From positions 571,445-635,444 of the forward strand of contig CAWIHS010000005.1 in the NCBI GenBank assembly GCA_963836005.1: a DNA stretch of 64,000 bases, read 5' to 3'. The DNA comes from CAWIHS01 sp963836005 (GTDB lineage Bacteria > Pseudomonadota > Gammaproteobacteria > GRL18). A program made the translations under genes and the position numbers. The notes beneath the pieces were generated by a model, which was not told where the DNA came from, did no database searches, and saw only the letters and a program-made list of their open reading frames with translations. Below, piece by piece: positions 44,687 through 52,915 of this stretch; positions within the stretch are counted from its first letter, which is position 1; every line of letters starts with the position of its first letter.

Positions 44687-46039
44687 CTATTTAAAAGATT
44701 CGAGCTTTTGTTTAAGGTTTGTTACAGAACTAAAGACAAAGGCTCTACCCATTTTTGTTTTCTCAAGCAATCCCAACTCCACTAACTTTAACAGATCCGT
44801 TCTAGCAGTATCATAAGTTACATTATGTGCACCTCGATGACTTTCAACGTAGAAAATCGATTCTGGTTTTTTAAGCGCTCGGTTTATAAGGGCTATCTGC
44901 CTATAATTCAACAACTTTTGTAGATCTGGAGATTTCTTAATTATCTGCTCTACAGTTTTTATCTCATTGGCTTTTCTTTTTAAATAATTTAACAAGTCAT
45001 TGATTGCTCTATTGATCACTTCCAACTGATAAACAATAAAATAGGTAACATCATTAGCATCAGTTTCAGTGTACAAATAGGACCTGATATATTTTGCAGG
45101 TGCCGCTTTTAATATTCTGGAAATTGATATAAATTCCATTGTCCAGTAACCTTGTTTCAACATGGACCAATAAAAAAGGGCACGTGCTGTTCTTCCATTG
45201 CCATCCTCAAAAGGGTGATCGTATGCCAGCAAAAAATGCAGAATAATTGCTCTAATAAGCGGATGAAGAAAAAACGACGGTTGTGTCATATTAGCAAAAT
45301 CACATAGTTTCTGAAGTCTTTCAGCTAATTCCGTTGCCTTTGGTGGCTCATGTATTATTGTTGCATCTCTTTGATCACCTACATAGATATCATCTGTTGT
45401 ACGTAATTTTCCAACTGCATTCGGGTTATCTAACGTATTGACTGTTAATCTTGTATGTAATTCATAGACTAATTCTGGCGTCAAATCTTCGTCAGCTATT
45501 TCGTTAATAAATTCCATCGCATTATAATTATTAACGATCATTGTTTCTGATCTGTCTCTTGGCTTTCTTTTTTCCCGCAGCATTTCCTTTGCAACTTTTC
45601 GAGTTGTTACTGCTCCTTCAAGTTGGCTTGAGGTTATAGATTCTTCAATTAATGAATTAATCAGGTAAGTATCTCGCGTATTAGGATTTGCTACCTGATC
45701 ACTTGCCTTTAGTTCTCCACCGCCATGGATATCAACTTCATGCAGCAAACGCCGTACAACATCAGGCTCAGCATAAACAAAAGGAATATTATCCTTATCT
45801 GAATGCGGAATGTTCTTATACAGTGCCTTACGGACAAATTTTATCGCAAGCCACCATTCTTCATGATTCAAGTTATGTGGTGGTAGTTTTAAATGCCTCA
45901 GCTTATCCCAATGGTAATAATTACCTTTAGGATCAGGCTGGATTCCAAGTGATAAAATCCTTCCCAAATGGCCTGGAGATTCGGCAGCTAACTTTTCTAA
46001 CAAAAAATCAAAATTAGGGGGGGTAATCGGGATTTTCAT
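44687..46039 (-). CDS. Fic-family protein (AMP/UMP transferase)
   Basis: About 450 aa. Fic core HPFEDGNGRTARAL (about 270-283) supplies the catalytic His; the inhibitory helix SITSSQLEGAVTT lies N-terminal (class II), so activity is self-restrained. N-terminal Fic_N-type region and a C-terminal winged-helix-like segment (TARTDLLKLVELGLLEK) suggest DNA binding. The ATG at 46039 (MKIPITPPNFDFLLEK) is preferred over 46087, because the intervening DNA carries the operator repeats. Confidence 0.9.
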   Translation of the reverse strand: MKIPITPPNFDFLLEKLAAESPGHLGRILSLGIQPDPKGNYYHWDKLRHLKLPPHNLNHEEWWLAIKFVRKALYKNIPHSDKDNIPFVYAEPDVVRRLLHEVDIHGGGELKASDQVANPNTRDTYLINSLIEESITSSQLEGAVTTRKVAKEMLREKRKPRDRSETMIVNNYNAMEFINEIADEDLTPELVYELHTRLTVNTLDNPNAVGKLRTTDDIYVGDQRDATIIHEPPKATELAERLQKLCDFANMTQPSFFLHPLIRAIILHFLLAYDHPFEDGNGRTARALFYWSMLKQGYWTMEFISISRILKAAPAKYIRSYLYTETDANDVTYFIVYQLEVINRAINDLLNYLKRKANEIKTVEQIIKKSPDLQKLLNYRQIALINRALKKPESIFYVESHRGAHNVTYDTARTDLLKLVELGLLEKTKMGRAFVFSSVTNLKQKLESFK

Positions 46040-46046
46040 GTTTAAA

Positions 46047-46132
46047 TACCAATTTGGATAAAATTGGTAAAAAGATAACAGAAACAAATTCTATTTACTA
46101 CCAATTTGGTAATAATTGGTAGTAAATTGGTA
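46047..46132. promoter_or_regulatory. Repeated TACCAATTTGGTA sites upstream of fic (candidate operator)
   Basis: Half-site AATTGGTA occurs five times: TACCAATTTGGA (46047), AAATTGGTA (46061), the full palindrome TACCAATTTGGTA (46098), TAATTGGTA (46113) and AAATTGGTA (46124). The cluster starts just upstream of the preferred fic start; autoregulation through the winged-helix tail of Fic is inferred. Confidence 0.7.
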
Positions 46133-46249
46133 GTTCACTATTTATTTTTTTGATCTATTTAATGAGTGAGGTTTGGTGAAAGTTTCTAAAAATGTATTAA
46201 TTTATAGTCTTAATATCGGTAGATAAAATTTTTCACAAAGATAATCTGT

Positions 46250-46790
46250 AACTCAATAAGTCCGCGCAAGATCCCCTCCCCCTATCAGGGGGAGGGTTAG
46301 GGTGGGGGTTGAATCTTAATAGTTAATAATGAATTTAACATTTTACCCCCCTCCTAACCTCCCCCCTTAAAAAGGGGAGGAACAAATGGTGCAATGCTGG
46401 AGATGTTACTAAAGGCCTTGAACTACTGGATAAACTCGATGCTCACTTTTCTAAAGGCTATTTACCCCTTCCCCCTGGCAGGGGGAAGGCGGGGATGGGG
46501 GTTGAATCTTAATAGATAATAATGAATTTAAAATCTTACCCCCCTCCTGACCTCCCCCCTTAAAAAGGGGAGGAACAAATGGTGCAATGCTGGAGATGTT
46601 ACTAAAGGCCTTGAACTACTGGATAAACTCGATGCTCACTTTTCTAAAGGCTATTTACCCCTTCCCCCTGGCAGGGGGAAGGCGGGGATGGGGGTTGAAT
46701 CTTAATAGCTAATAATGAATTTAACATTTTACCCCCCTCCTGACCTCCCCCCTTAAAAAGGGGAGGAACAAATGGTGCCATATTTCAGAG
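46250..46790. repeat. Second repeat array: half MITE plus two antitoxin-tail units
   Basis: Begins with the left half of the element at 25315 (ACTCAATAAGTCCGCGCAAG), then units near 46385 and 46577 as described for 43740-44652, ending at GGTGCCATATTTCAGAG. The unit spacing is again 192 bp. Confidence 0.88.
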
Positions 46791-46888
46791 CCCTGAGCTA
46801 TTGTATAAAAACTCCAAAAAGCTCCTCTTTGCGCCTTTGCGCGACAAAAAATGCACTTACTTTAGACACTCTTTGTTGAAAACAGGTA

Positions 46889-47086
46889 TCAAGCAGCGAT
46901 TTTCTCGAAAGAAAAATAGGGAATATCTGCCCGATCTTTAGCATGCTCAAGCGTGATGGCACAAATATTACCGTCAGCATCCATATCAAGGATTGTATTT
47001 TCATCTAAATCCTTTGATTCTGCTATTTCAGATGCCTTGAACTCAATGTAAAGCGTATCGGTATCTTCAAAATACTTGATTTTCAT
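46889..47086 (-). CDS. DUF2283-family antitoxin-like protein
   Basis: 65 aa: MKIKYFEDTDTLYIEFKASE, then LDMDADGNICAITLEHA, the DUF2283 pattern. It overlaps the upstream DUF4258-like gene by 4 bp; the pair is a recurrent putative toxin-antitoxin unit. Confidence 0.87.
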   Translation of the reverse strand: MKIKYFEDTDTLYIEFKASEIAESKDLDENTILDMDADGNICAITLEHAKDRADIPYFSFEKIAA

Positions 47087-47319
47087 GGTTTAAAATTCCG
47101 ATCAAAAAAAGCGTTGTGAACTGTTACACCATCTTGTAATAGTATAACACGCAAATATCTCCCATCCATTTCTTCAATTTGCCCCCATCGACGAATACGA
47201 CCATCTTGTTGTATTACTTCTCTAACTGGATTTTCGATAACTCTCTGAATCCATAAAAAATCAATTATAGCTCTATCAGGGCGCGCACGCATGGAATCGA
47301 AATACAGGGTTGTTTGCAT
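47083..47319 (-). CDS. DUF4258-like toxin candidate
   Basis: 78 aa. Contains RPDRAIIDFLWIQRVIENPV, DGRIRRWGQIEEMDGRYLRV and the end HNAFFDRNF, typical of the small partner encoded before DUF2283. Translationally coupled to it. Enzymatic activity is not demonstrated by sequence. Confidence 0.82.
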   Translation of the reverse strand: MQTTLYFDSMRARPDRAIIDFLWIQRVIENPVREVIQQDGRIRRWGQIEEMDGRYLRVILLQDGVTVHNAFFDRNFKP

Positions 47320-47382
47320 ATTTTATCATTCATTGAAATTTTAGCACATCATAAGTACTAGCAGATATTATCCGAAACTTCA

Positions 47383-47427
47383 CTGAGAAATTCCAGGGCA
47401 CATGAATATCTCAATGATGATCTACAT
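47383..47427 (+). pseudogene. HEPN toxin scar (RNxxxH region only)
   Basis: The frame reads LRNSRAHEYLNDDLH, a diverged copy of LRNSIAHEYLDDDLQ from the HEPN gene at 43293-43727. It is followed directly by a GCGCAAAG repeat. Only about 15 codons remain. Confidence 0.65.
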
Positions 47428-47429
47428 CT

Positions 47430-47710
47430 CGCGCAAAGATGCAAAAAAATGGCTCACTCAAAGCCGCCAGGGCGCAAAGGAAAAGATTATTGGTTTCGCG
47501 CCTGCGGCGCGCAAAAAACAGGTTGGCCTCCTTTTAGCAAGAAGCATATTATTTCAGGAACCAGGCCATCGTACCGGCTAAAATCACACTTGTAACAATT
47601 ACTCTACATTTTAAGATTTATAGCATCCATTCCTCTACTCCTTCCCCCTGACCCCCCTCCTAACCTCCCCCCTTAAAAAGGGGAGGAACAAATGGTGCCA
47701 TATTTCAGAG
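47430..47710. repeat. Repeat block shared with 43740-43990
   Basis: GCGCAAAGG motifs and TGGTTTCGCGCCTGCGGCGC, then CAGGAACCAGGCCATCGTAC through palindrome CCCCCCTTAAAAAGGGGAGG, ending at GGTGCCATATTTCAGAG without an antitoxin-tail unit. About 145 bp is near-identical to 43844-43993. Confidence 0.85.
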
Positions 47711-47786
47711 CCCTGAGCTATTGTATAAAAACCCCAAAAAGCTCTTCCTTTGCGCAAAAAAATGCATTTTCAACGCCTGACTCGTG

Positions 47787-48023
47787 CTAATGCTCTTTGC
47801 TATCCTGCTCCAGTCGTTCTGCCAGAAACATTTTCATAATTGACTGGCGAGCGACCCCGATGCGTTTTGCCTCATAGTCAAGCCGATCAATCATCCATTT
47901 TGGCAGATCGAGATTAACCCGCTTTTGCTCAAAATTCGGGCGTGTAGCCCTGGACCAATCTACATCAGCATCAATATCTTCTCCATTATCAAAAGCTGCA
48001 TCAAACTCTTCAGCAGTTTTCAT
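47787..48023 (-). CDS. BrnA-type antitoxin
   Basis: 78 aa. Acidic N-terminus (MKTAEEFDAAFDNGEDIDAD) and C-terminal ribbon-helix-helix (KRVNLDLPKWMIDRLDYEAK). Overlaps the BrnT gene by 14 bp. Confidence 0.87.
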   Translation of the reverse strand: MKTAEEFDAAFDNGEDIDADVDWSRATRPNFEQKRVNLDLPKWMIDRLDYEAKRIGVARQSIMKMFLAERLEQDSKEH

Positions 48024-48273
48024 ACTGTGTCACCTCCATTTTTCGAGATCTTCTAACCGAGATTATTCTGACAGTATCTTTACGATAAGTGATTACTGCC
48101 GACCAACATTTACCATCCACCGCGCCAATACACAGCCAACGCGGTTCATCCGGAAAATCCAAAGGCACTTCCAGCATTTTCTCATCCATCCACAACTTCT
48201 GAGCTTCTGCAAAATCAATACCATGCTTTTCTTTGTTATTTAGACTCTTATTTTCATCATACTCAAAATACAT
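48010..48273 (-). CDS. BrnT-family toxin
   Basis: 87 aa RelE-fold RNase toxin. Shows YFEYDENKSLNNKEKHGIDF at the start and the end motif VRIISVRRSRKMEVTQYE, both diagnostic. Paired with the BrnA-type antitoxin that follows. Confidence 0.9.
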   Translation of the reverse strand: MYFEYDENKSLNNKEKHGIDFAEAQKLWMDEKMLEVPLDFPDEPRWLCIGAVDGKCWSAVITYRKDTVRIISVRRSRKMEVTQYENC

Positions 48274-48445
48274 ACCAATATTATATCAAATAAGATGCAA
48301 TTTGATATATTATCTATACCAATAATATGTAATCGTCACTGACAAAGACATCATTTCATTGTTTACCTGAGCGCCGCTGGCGCCAAATCTTAAAAAGCTC
48401 TTCTTTGTGCCTTAGCGGCTTTGCGAGACAAAAGTGCATTTACAG

Positions 48446-48644
48446 TAAATGCTACTGGGTGCCCATATATTATTTATGGCGTCCTAATCTTAAGGATGAA
48501 AGTGACAACTTTCTGATTGAATTAGCGTTAGCAGGTAAGGCAAGGTACATAATTACAAATAATATAAAAGATTTGCAGGGCGCTGAGTTAAAATTTCCTG
48601 ACCTGAGTATTGTCACACTCGAACAATTTTTAAAAAATAAATGA
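48446..48644 (+). pseudogene. C-terminal half of a PIN-domain toxin
   Basis: Reads VPIYYLWRPNLKDESDNFLI, ELALAGKARYIITNNIKDLQ and ends LSIVTLEQFLKNK. The conserved DESDNF and NNIKD regions of PIN toxins are present; the N-terminal catalytic part is missing, replaced upstream by GCGCAAAG-type repeat DNA. The intact antitoxin follows. Confidence 0.75.
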
Positions 48645-48645
48645 T

Positions 48646-48912
48646 ATGGCAACTTTAACGATTAGAATACCTGATGATAAACACAGTCGTTTGAAAGCAT
48701 TAGCAAAACACCGTCATGTTAGTGTCAACAAATTGATCGAAGAGCTTTCTACCCAAGCGCTGGCTGAGTTTGACAGTGAAGAACGTTACCGCGCTCTCGC
48801 GTCTGCTGGAGATATTACTAAAGGCCTTGAACTACTGGATAAACTCGATGCTCACTTTTCTAAAGGCTATTTACTCCTTCCCCCTGACCCCCCTCCTAAC
48901 CTCCCCCCTTAA
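48646..48912 (+). CDS. Ribbon-helix-helix antitoxin, source of the repeated tail
   Basis: 88 aa as read. The N-terminal RHH domain (MATLTIRIPDDKHSRLKALA, VSVNKLIEELS) is intact. The C-terminal segment GDITKGLELLDKLDAHFSKG is the sequence copied in every ~192-bp repeat unit. The last residues (LLPPDPPPNLPP) come from the repeat palindrome, so the natural C-terminus has probably been replaced. Confidence 0.82.
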   Translation: MATLTIRIPDDKHSRLKALAKHRHVSVNKLIEELSTQALAEFDSEERYRALASAGDITKGLELLDKLDAHFSKGYLLLPPDPPPNLPP

Positions 48913-49330
48913 AAAGGGGAGGAACAAATGGTGCAATGCTGGAGATGTTACTAAAGGCCTTGAACTACTGGATAAACTCGATGCTCACTTTTCTAAAGGC
49001 TATTTACCCCTTCCCCCTGGCAGGGGGAAGGCGGGGATGGGGGTTGAATCTTAATAGTTAATAATGAATTTAACATTTTACCCCCCTCCTAACCTCCCCC
49101 CTTAAAAAGGGGAGGAACAAATGGTGCAATGCTGGAGATGTTACTAAAGGCCTTGAACTACTGGATAAACTCGATGCTCACTTTTCTAAAGGCTATTTAC
49201 CCCTTCCCCCTGGCAGGGGGAAGGCGGGGATGGGGGTTGAATCTTAATAGCTAATAATGAATTTAACATTTTACCCCCCTCCTAACCTCCCCCCTTAAAA
49301 AGGGGAGGAACAAATGGTGCCATATTTCAG
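48806..49330. repeat. Third repeat array, starting inside the parent antitoxin gene
   Basis: The parent tail (48806-48872) is followed by units near 48928 and 49118 (spacing 190 bp), each with both palindromes and the TTGAATCTTAATAG linker, ending at GGTGCCATATTTCAGAG. This array shows how the unit arose from the gene end. Confidence 0.88.
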
Positions 49331-49508
49331 AGTATGATTTTACCCTGGCCTATTGTATAAATACTCCAAAATGCTCTTCCTTTGCACCCTGGCGGCTTTG
49401 CGCGACAAAAATGCTTTTCAGCACCGATACCTTTTCCTTTTAATGCAGGGTTGTGTATACTTATGTGTATGTGTATAGCGTTTAATTTTATGCAAATGAG
49501 GATAAACA

Positions 49509-49793
49509 ATGACCACATCCACACACAGCAGCCTGATAAGAAAACAGTTTCTTATATCAGCGGAAAGTATTTCCAAACTGGAAAAATTAGCGAAGGCACG
49601 GAACACATCCGCTTCAGAAATTGTTAGACAAGCGATTGACTCATATAATCCTTATGAATCTGAAGAAATGGATATGCCAGAACTGATGGAGCTTGTTGGC
49701 GTAAAATTAAAAGAAGCCATTCGTTCTACCAAAAAGGCTAATCATCAAGTTGAAAGAACTTTAAAATCCCTTGAACACGGAGACAGCAAATAG
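49509..49793 (+). CDS. Ribbon-helix-helix (CopG-like) protein
   Basis: 94 aa. RHH region IRKQFLISAESISKLEKLAK and NTSASEIVRQAIDSY; a charged helical C-terminus (VGVKLKEAIRSTKKANHQVE). It overlaps the next small gene by one base (TAGTG), forming a two-gene unit. Confidence 0.82.
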   Translation: MTTSTHSSLIRKQFLISAESISKLEKLAKARNTSASEIVRQAIDSYNPYESEEMDMPELMELVGVKLKEAIRSTKKANHQVERTLKSLEHGDSK

Positions 49794-49963
49794 TGACAAC
49801 CTGGAAGAGTATTTTGCTGGATACCCTAAAATTAACGGATGAGGTAAAGCGTCTTAACCAACAGACTGAAAAATTATCAGAGCGTACAATAGACATGGAC
49901 AAACGACTTGTAAGGCTTGAAACCATGGTGGAGATTGCGCAAAAGCAATTAACGGCAAAGTAA
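49793..49963 (+). CDS. 56-aa coiled-coil partner protein
   Basis: GTG start overlapping the RHH stop. Sequence opens TTWKSILLDTLKLTDEVKRL and continues as one long amphipathic helix (LSERTIDMDKRLVRLETMVE), a probable coiled coil. No catalytic motif. Likely forms a complex with the RHH protein; whether it is a toxin is unknown. Confidence 0.72.
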   Translation: MTTWKSILLDTLKLTDEVKRLNQQTEKLSERTIDMDKRLVRLETMVEIAQKQLTAK

Positions 49964-50027
49964 AATCGAAAAAGAAATTATTTATTTCCAGCCGTAGTCA
50001 TTTTGTCTTATTGTAAAGCCTTTACCT

Positions 50028-50092
50028 GAGCGCCACCGGCGCGAACCCCTAAATCTTTTAACTTTGCGCCCTGGCGGCTTTGCGCGGCCAAT
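50028..50092. repeat. GCGCAAAG-family repeat
   Basis: CTTTGCGCCCTGGCGGCTTTGCGC and an upstream GAGCGCCACCGGCGC block. Same family as at 42107, 42906, 44617, 46812, 47740, 48400 and 49370. Confidence 0.7.
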
Positions 50093-50346
50093 AACTCTGC
50101 ACCCTTTGCGTCTTCACTATGAAAACTGATCTCCAATTCCTCATCAACTGCTGCAAAACCACCCCATCTGAGGAAGACATCAGATTCATCCGCTCGCAAC
50201 TGACACTGACAACTCAAAATTGCTGACTTCATTATCCCCACCTCGCCCACGCCCATGGCATTTTTCCGCTCTTTTACCAGAGCCTGAAAACCCATGCCTC
50301 TGATCTTTTCCGGGAAGACACCCTGCAGGAACTCAAACAGCAATAT

Positions 50347-51273
50347 ATGGCTATCGTGCAGCGTAATATGCTGATGACTGCAGAACTGTTCCGCATTATG
50401 AAGCTTTTGCAGGAAAATGGTATTGAAGCCCTGGCATTTAAAGGGCCTGCCCTGGCGCAAATGGCGTATGGAGATATTACCCTTAGGCAGTATGTGGATC
50501 TGGACGTTCTGGTCAAAAAAGAGGATATCTATACGATTGATTCGCTATTGAAAAACAGAGGCTATCAGAGGGTTTTAAAACTGACCCCTTCCCAGGAATC
50601 TATATGGATAAACTTTGCCCATGATATGGGGCTATATCATCCAGACAATGGCGTTCACTTTGAGATGCACTGGTCACTCATGGATGAAGATTATCCGATG
50701 CAGATGGAACTGGCTGATATCTGGAAAAACCCAGACGATGTGACCATTAATCAGCAAACAATTAACACATTTTCTAATGAAGATTTACTGCTTTACCTGT
50801 GTATTCACGGTTCCAAACATCTATGGGAAAGAATCGAGTGGGTCAAGGATATCGACCTGTTGATAAAATCTCAGAAAATTAACTGGGATAAAACACTAAA
50901 CAAGGTGGGAGGTTCTGGATTTGAAACCATGTTCTTTCTGGGACTTTATCTTGTTGGCTCATTATTTCAAAGAAGGTTTCCCACCGAAATAACAGAACAT
51001 ATGGATAGTAATAAAAAGCTCAAGAACTTAGCTGACATAATTATAAAAGACTGGCAGGAACAACGTTCAGAAAGCATCACAAGCACACTAAACAAAACAC
51101 GCACGATGCTAAAACTTTTCCCCGGAATGAAAGAGCAACTGATCTATTTACACAAAACCATACTCAAACCCTCATTTAATGAATACTGGTTTGTTGATCT
51201 GCCAAAATCACTGCACTGGGTATATTATTTTATTCGCCCTTATCTGTTGTTAAAAAAACACTTTACAAATTGA
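50347..51273 (+). CDS. Nucleotidyltransferase-family protein, N-terminus cut by an in-frame TGA
   Basis: 308 aa from this ATG. PF14907-type fold: GIEALAFKGPALAQMAYGDI, LRQYVDLDVLVKKED (DxD metal site), then GVHFEMHWSLMD and LLLYLCIHGSKHLWERIEW. The same frame continues upstream to an ATG at 50119 with family-like sequence (MKTDLQFLINCC; then GIFPLFYQSLKT), but TGA at 50224-50226 interrupts it. Homologues accompany the kinase in paeninodin-type lasso clusters. Either a truncated protein starts here or the gene is broken. Confidence 0.75.
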   Translation: MAIVQRNMLMTAELFRIMKLLQENGIEALAFKGPALAQMAYGDITLRQYVDLDVLVKKEDIYTIDSLLKNRGYQRVLKLTPSQESIWINFAHDMGLYHPDNGVHFEMHWSLMDEDYPMQMELADIWKNPDDVTINQQTINTFSNEDLLLYLCIHGSKHLWERIEWVKDIDLLIKSQKINWDKTLNKVGGSGFETMFFLGLYLVGSLFQRRFPTEITEHMDSNKKLKNLADIIIKDWQEQRSESITSTLNKTRTMLKLFPGMKEQLIYLHKTILKPSFNEYWFVDLPKSLHWVYYFIRPYLLLKKHFTN

Positions 51274-51313
51274 TTATGCAATATGATACTTGCCCCTCCA
51301 ACCTTCATGTTTA

Positions 51314-51460
51314 TTACGCAGCATCAAGTGAGCGGACAGCAAGAATATCAAATCCTGCAACAGGCCAAACATCATCAGACTTTAAGGTTACCAATGCTTG
51401 CGTTTTTCCTGAACCAGTCACAAACTCAACTTCAAAGCTTTTTGGTATATAAACTTCTAG
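51314..51460 (-). pseudogene. DUF4926 C-terminal fragment
   Basis: Minus-strand frame GAILEVYIPKSFEVEFVTGS and TQALVTLKSDDVWPV resembles DUF4926. A second DUF4926 piece (start region) is at 51965-52080. On the plus strand the same DNA reads into the RelE fragment, but without RelE-like sequence. Confidence 0.5.
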
Positions 51461-51464
51461 AATT

Positions 51465-51585
51465 GCACCGATTACGCATCGGCAGTTACCGAGCAATATA
51501 TCAGGTCAATAATGATCAGATGGAAATTTTAATATTATTCGCTGGATCAAGAGGAGATATTTATAAATGGCTGTCCAAATATTAG
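51465..51585 (+). pseudogene. RelE-family toxin, C-terminal fragment
   Basis: HRLRIGSYRAIYQVNNDQME then ILILFAGSRGDIYKWLSKY: the RelE/StbE C-terminal half with the R-x-G-x-Y/R-x-IY pattern. The N-terminal half is missing and replaced by DUF4926-derived DNA. Its end overlaps the antitoxin start by 19 bp. Confidence 0.7.
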
Positions 51586-51923
51586 AGAAGAAGGGGATTC
51601 CGGAATATGCTGTAATACCCTTTGACGAGTACCAAAGACTACTATCATTGGCTGAGGATGCAGTGGATATTGCCCTGGCTTATGAAGCACAAAACGATGA
51701 AAATATACCCGAGAAAATTGCAAATCAATTACTGGATGGTGTTAATCCTTTAAAGGTCTGGCGTCAGTTTCGTGGAATGACTCAATCAGAGCTGGCTGAA
51801 AAAGCACAGATCACTCAAGCTATGATCACCATGATTGAAAGCGGCAAGCGTACTGGGACACTGGTTGTCTTAAGCCGCCTGGCACATAGTCTGAATATTG
51901 ATGTGGATGATTTAAGACAATAA
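51567..51923 (+). CDS. XRE-family HTH antitoxin
   Basis: 118 aa. N-terminal toxin-binding region (GIPEYAVIPFDEYQRLLSLA) and C-terminal HTH_3 domain (FRGMTQSELAEKAQITQAM, IESGKRTGTLVVLSRLAHSL). Paired with the truncated RelE-type toxin, so it is now an orphan antitoxin. Confidence 0.87.
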   Translation: MAVQILEKKGIPEYAVIPFDEYQRLLSLAEDAVDIALAYEAQNDENIPEKIANQLLDGVNPLKVWRQFRGMTQSELAEKAQITQAMITMIESGKRTGTLVVLSRLAHSLNIDVDDLRQ

Positions 51924-51964
51924 GCCCTTTTTATTTATTTTCGGCGAAAACAGTAAAAATGATA

Positions 51965-52200
51965 CTTAAAGCTATTTGGTTTATAAACTTCTACAATTGC
52001 ACCTACATCTCCTCGACACAAATTGTTTTCAGGCAAATCTCTTTGTAAAACAATAGTATCTAATACATTTAGGCTCATTTTTCATCCCCTGGATATGCTG
52101 TAACAAATCTTGGATAGTCTTTATCTTTTAGTATAATCCATACTGTCGTGATATGTGCAGTTTTTTTGAACGGCTCCACTATTTTGCTATTTATTTCATA
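51965..52200 (-). pseudogene. DUF6883 and DUF4926 remnants
   Basis: Minus strand: LAKYEINSKIVEPFKKTAHI and RFVTAYPGD (DUF6883-like C-terminus, about 52200-52083), followed by MSLNVLDTIVLQRDLPENNL and GDVGAIVEVYKPNS (DUF4926-like start). The two families are usually adjacent. Both are truncated. Confidence 0.55.
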
Positions 52201-52234
52201 TTTAGCCAAGAATTTTGACTCTTAGCCCTTGGTA

Positions 52235-52519
52235 TTAATTACGCCAGTGATTTGGTTTACGGTGCAGGTTTGAAACTGAAATAATCAAAATTGTATTTTC
52301 TAGTATGGTGTAAATAAGCCCGTAAGGAAATCGCCTGGTTTGACACCTTCTTATATTGTCAGACAAGGGATGCCAGGCAGTTGGAAATCTAGCTATTCGT
52401 TCAATGGCATTTAAAACTTCCTGAAGAAATTCACCACCAAGACCTTCTACTTCGTTATTATAATATTCAATGGATTCATCAAGTTCAGACTGTGCTTTAT
52501 CTAAAAATTCAATTTTCAT
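52235..52519 (-). CDS. ParE/RelE-family toxin
   Basis: 94 aa: MKIEFLDKAQSELDESIEYY, FPTAWHPLSDNIRRCQTRRF and PYGLIYTI, ending ISVSNLHRKPNHW, the ParE-type end motif. Overlaps the antitoxin gene by 4 bp. Confidence 0.9.
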   Translation of the reverse strand: MKIEFLDKAQSELDESIEYYNNEVEGLGGEFLQEVLNAIERIARFPTAWHPLSDNIRRCQTRRFPYGLIYTILENTILIISVSNLHRKPNHWRN

Positions 52520-52728
52520 TTATACTTTAAAAGAACGTCTTCTAGTGATACGGCTTTTAATTTTCCACGCTTATAAGCATCTAATCTTGATTCTGCTTCC
52601 TCCGTCCACATTTTATCTAATTCTGGATCAGGTTTATCTAAAACAGCAATCAAGTTATCAATTAACCTGGCTTGATCGACAGGTTTTAGAGAAATTGCCT
52701 CTTCAAATATTTGCTCTGCTGTTGCCAT
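52516..52728 (-). CDS. Addiction-module antitoxin (PF09720 type)
   Basis: 70 aa. Helical: FEEAISLKPVDQARLIDNLI, then DPELDKMWTEEAESRLDAYK, the typical W..EA..R..A..G pattern. Cognate of the ParE-type toxin that follows. Confidence 0.9.
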   Translation of the reverse strand: MATAEQIFEEAISLKPVDQARLIDNLIAVLDKPDPELDKMWTEEAESRLDAYKRGKLKAVSLEDVLLKYK

Positions 52729-52915
52729 GTTATCACCTGCTAATTGTATACTAAAATTGGTCTTTTCCAGAATTAAGTATTATTATAGCTTCATCCCTAA
52801 CCATAAATGTATTTTAGCATACCTGAATTTAAAGGTTTTATACATTATAAATCAAGCTTACATTATTATTGTACGATATTCAAAACAAAGTATTCCAAAC
52901 TCCTAACTGATTCAT

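Noticed and set aside
50224..50226. TGA as a selenocysteine codon
   Set aside because: No hairpin of SECIS type was recognised after it, the family has no Sec members known to me, and a TGG-to-TGA change explains it better.
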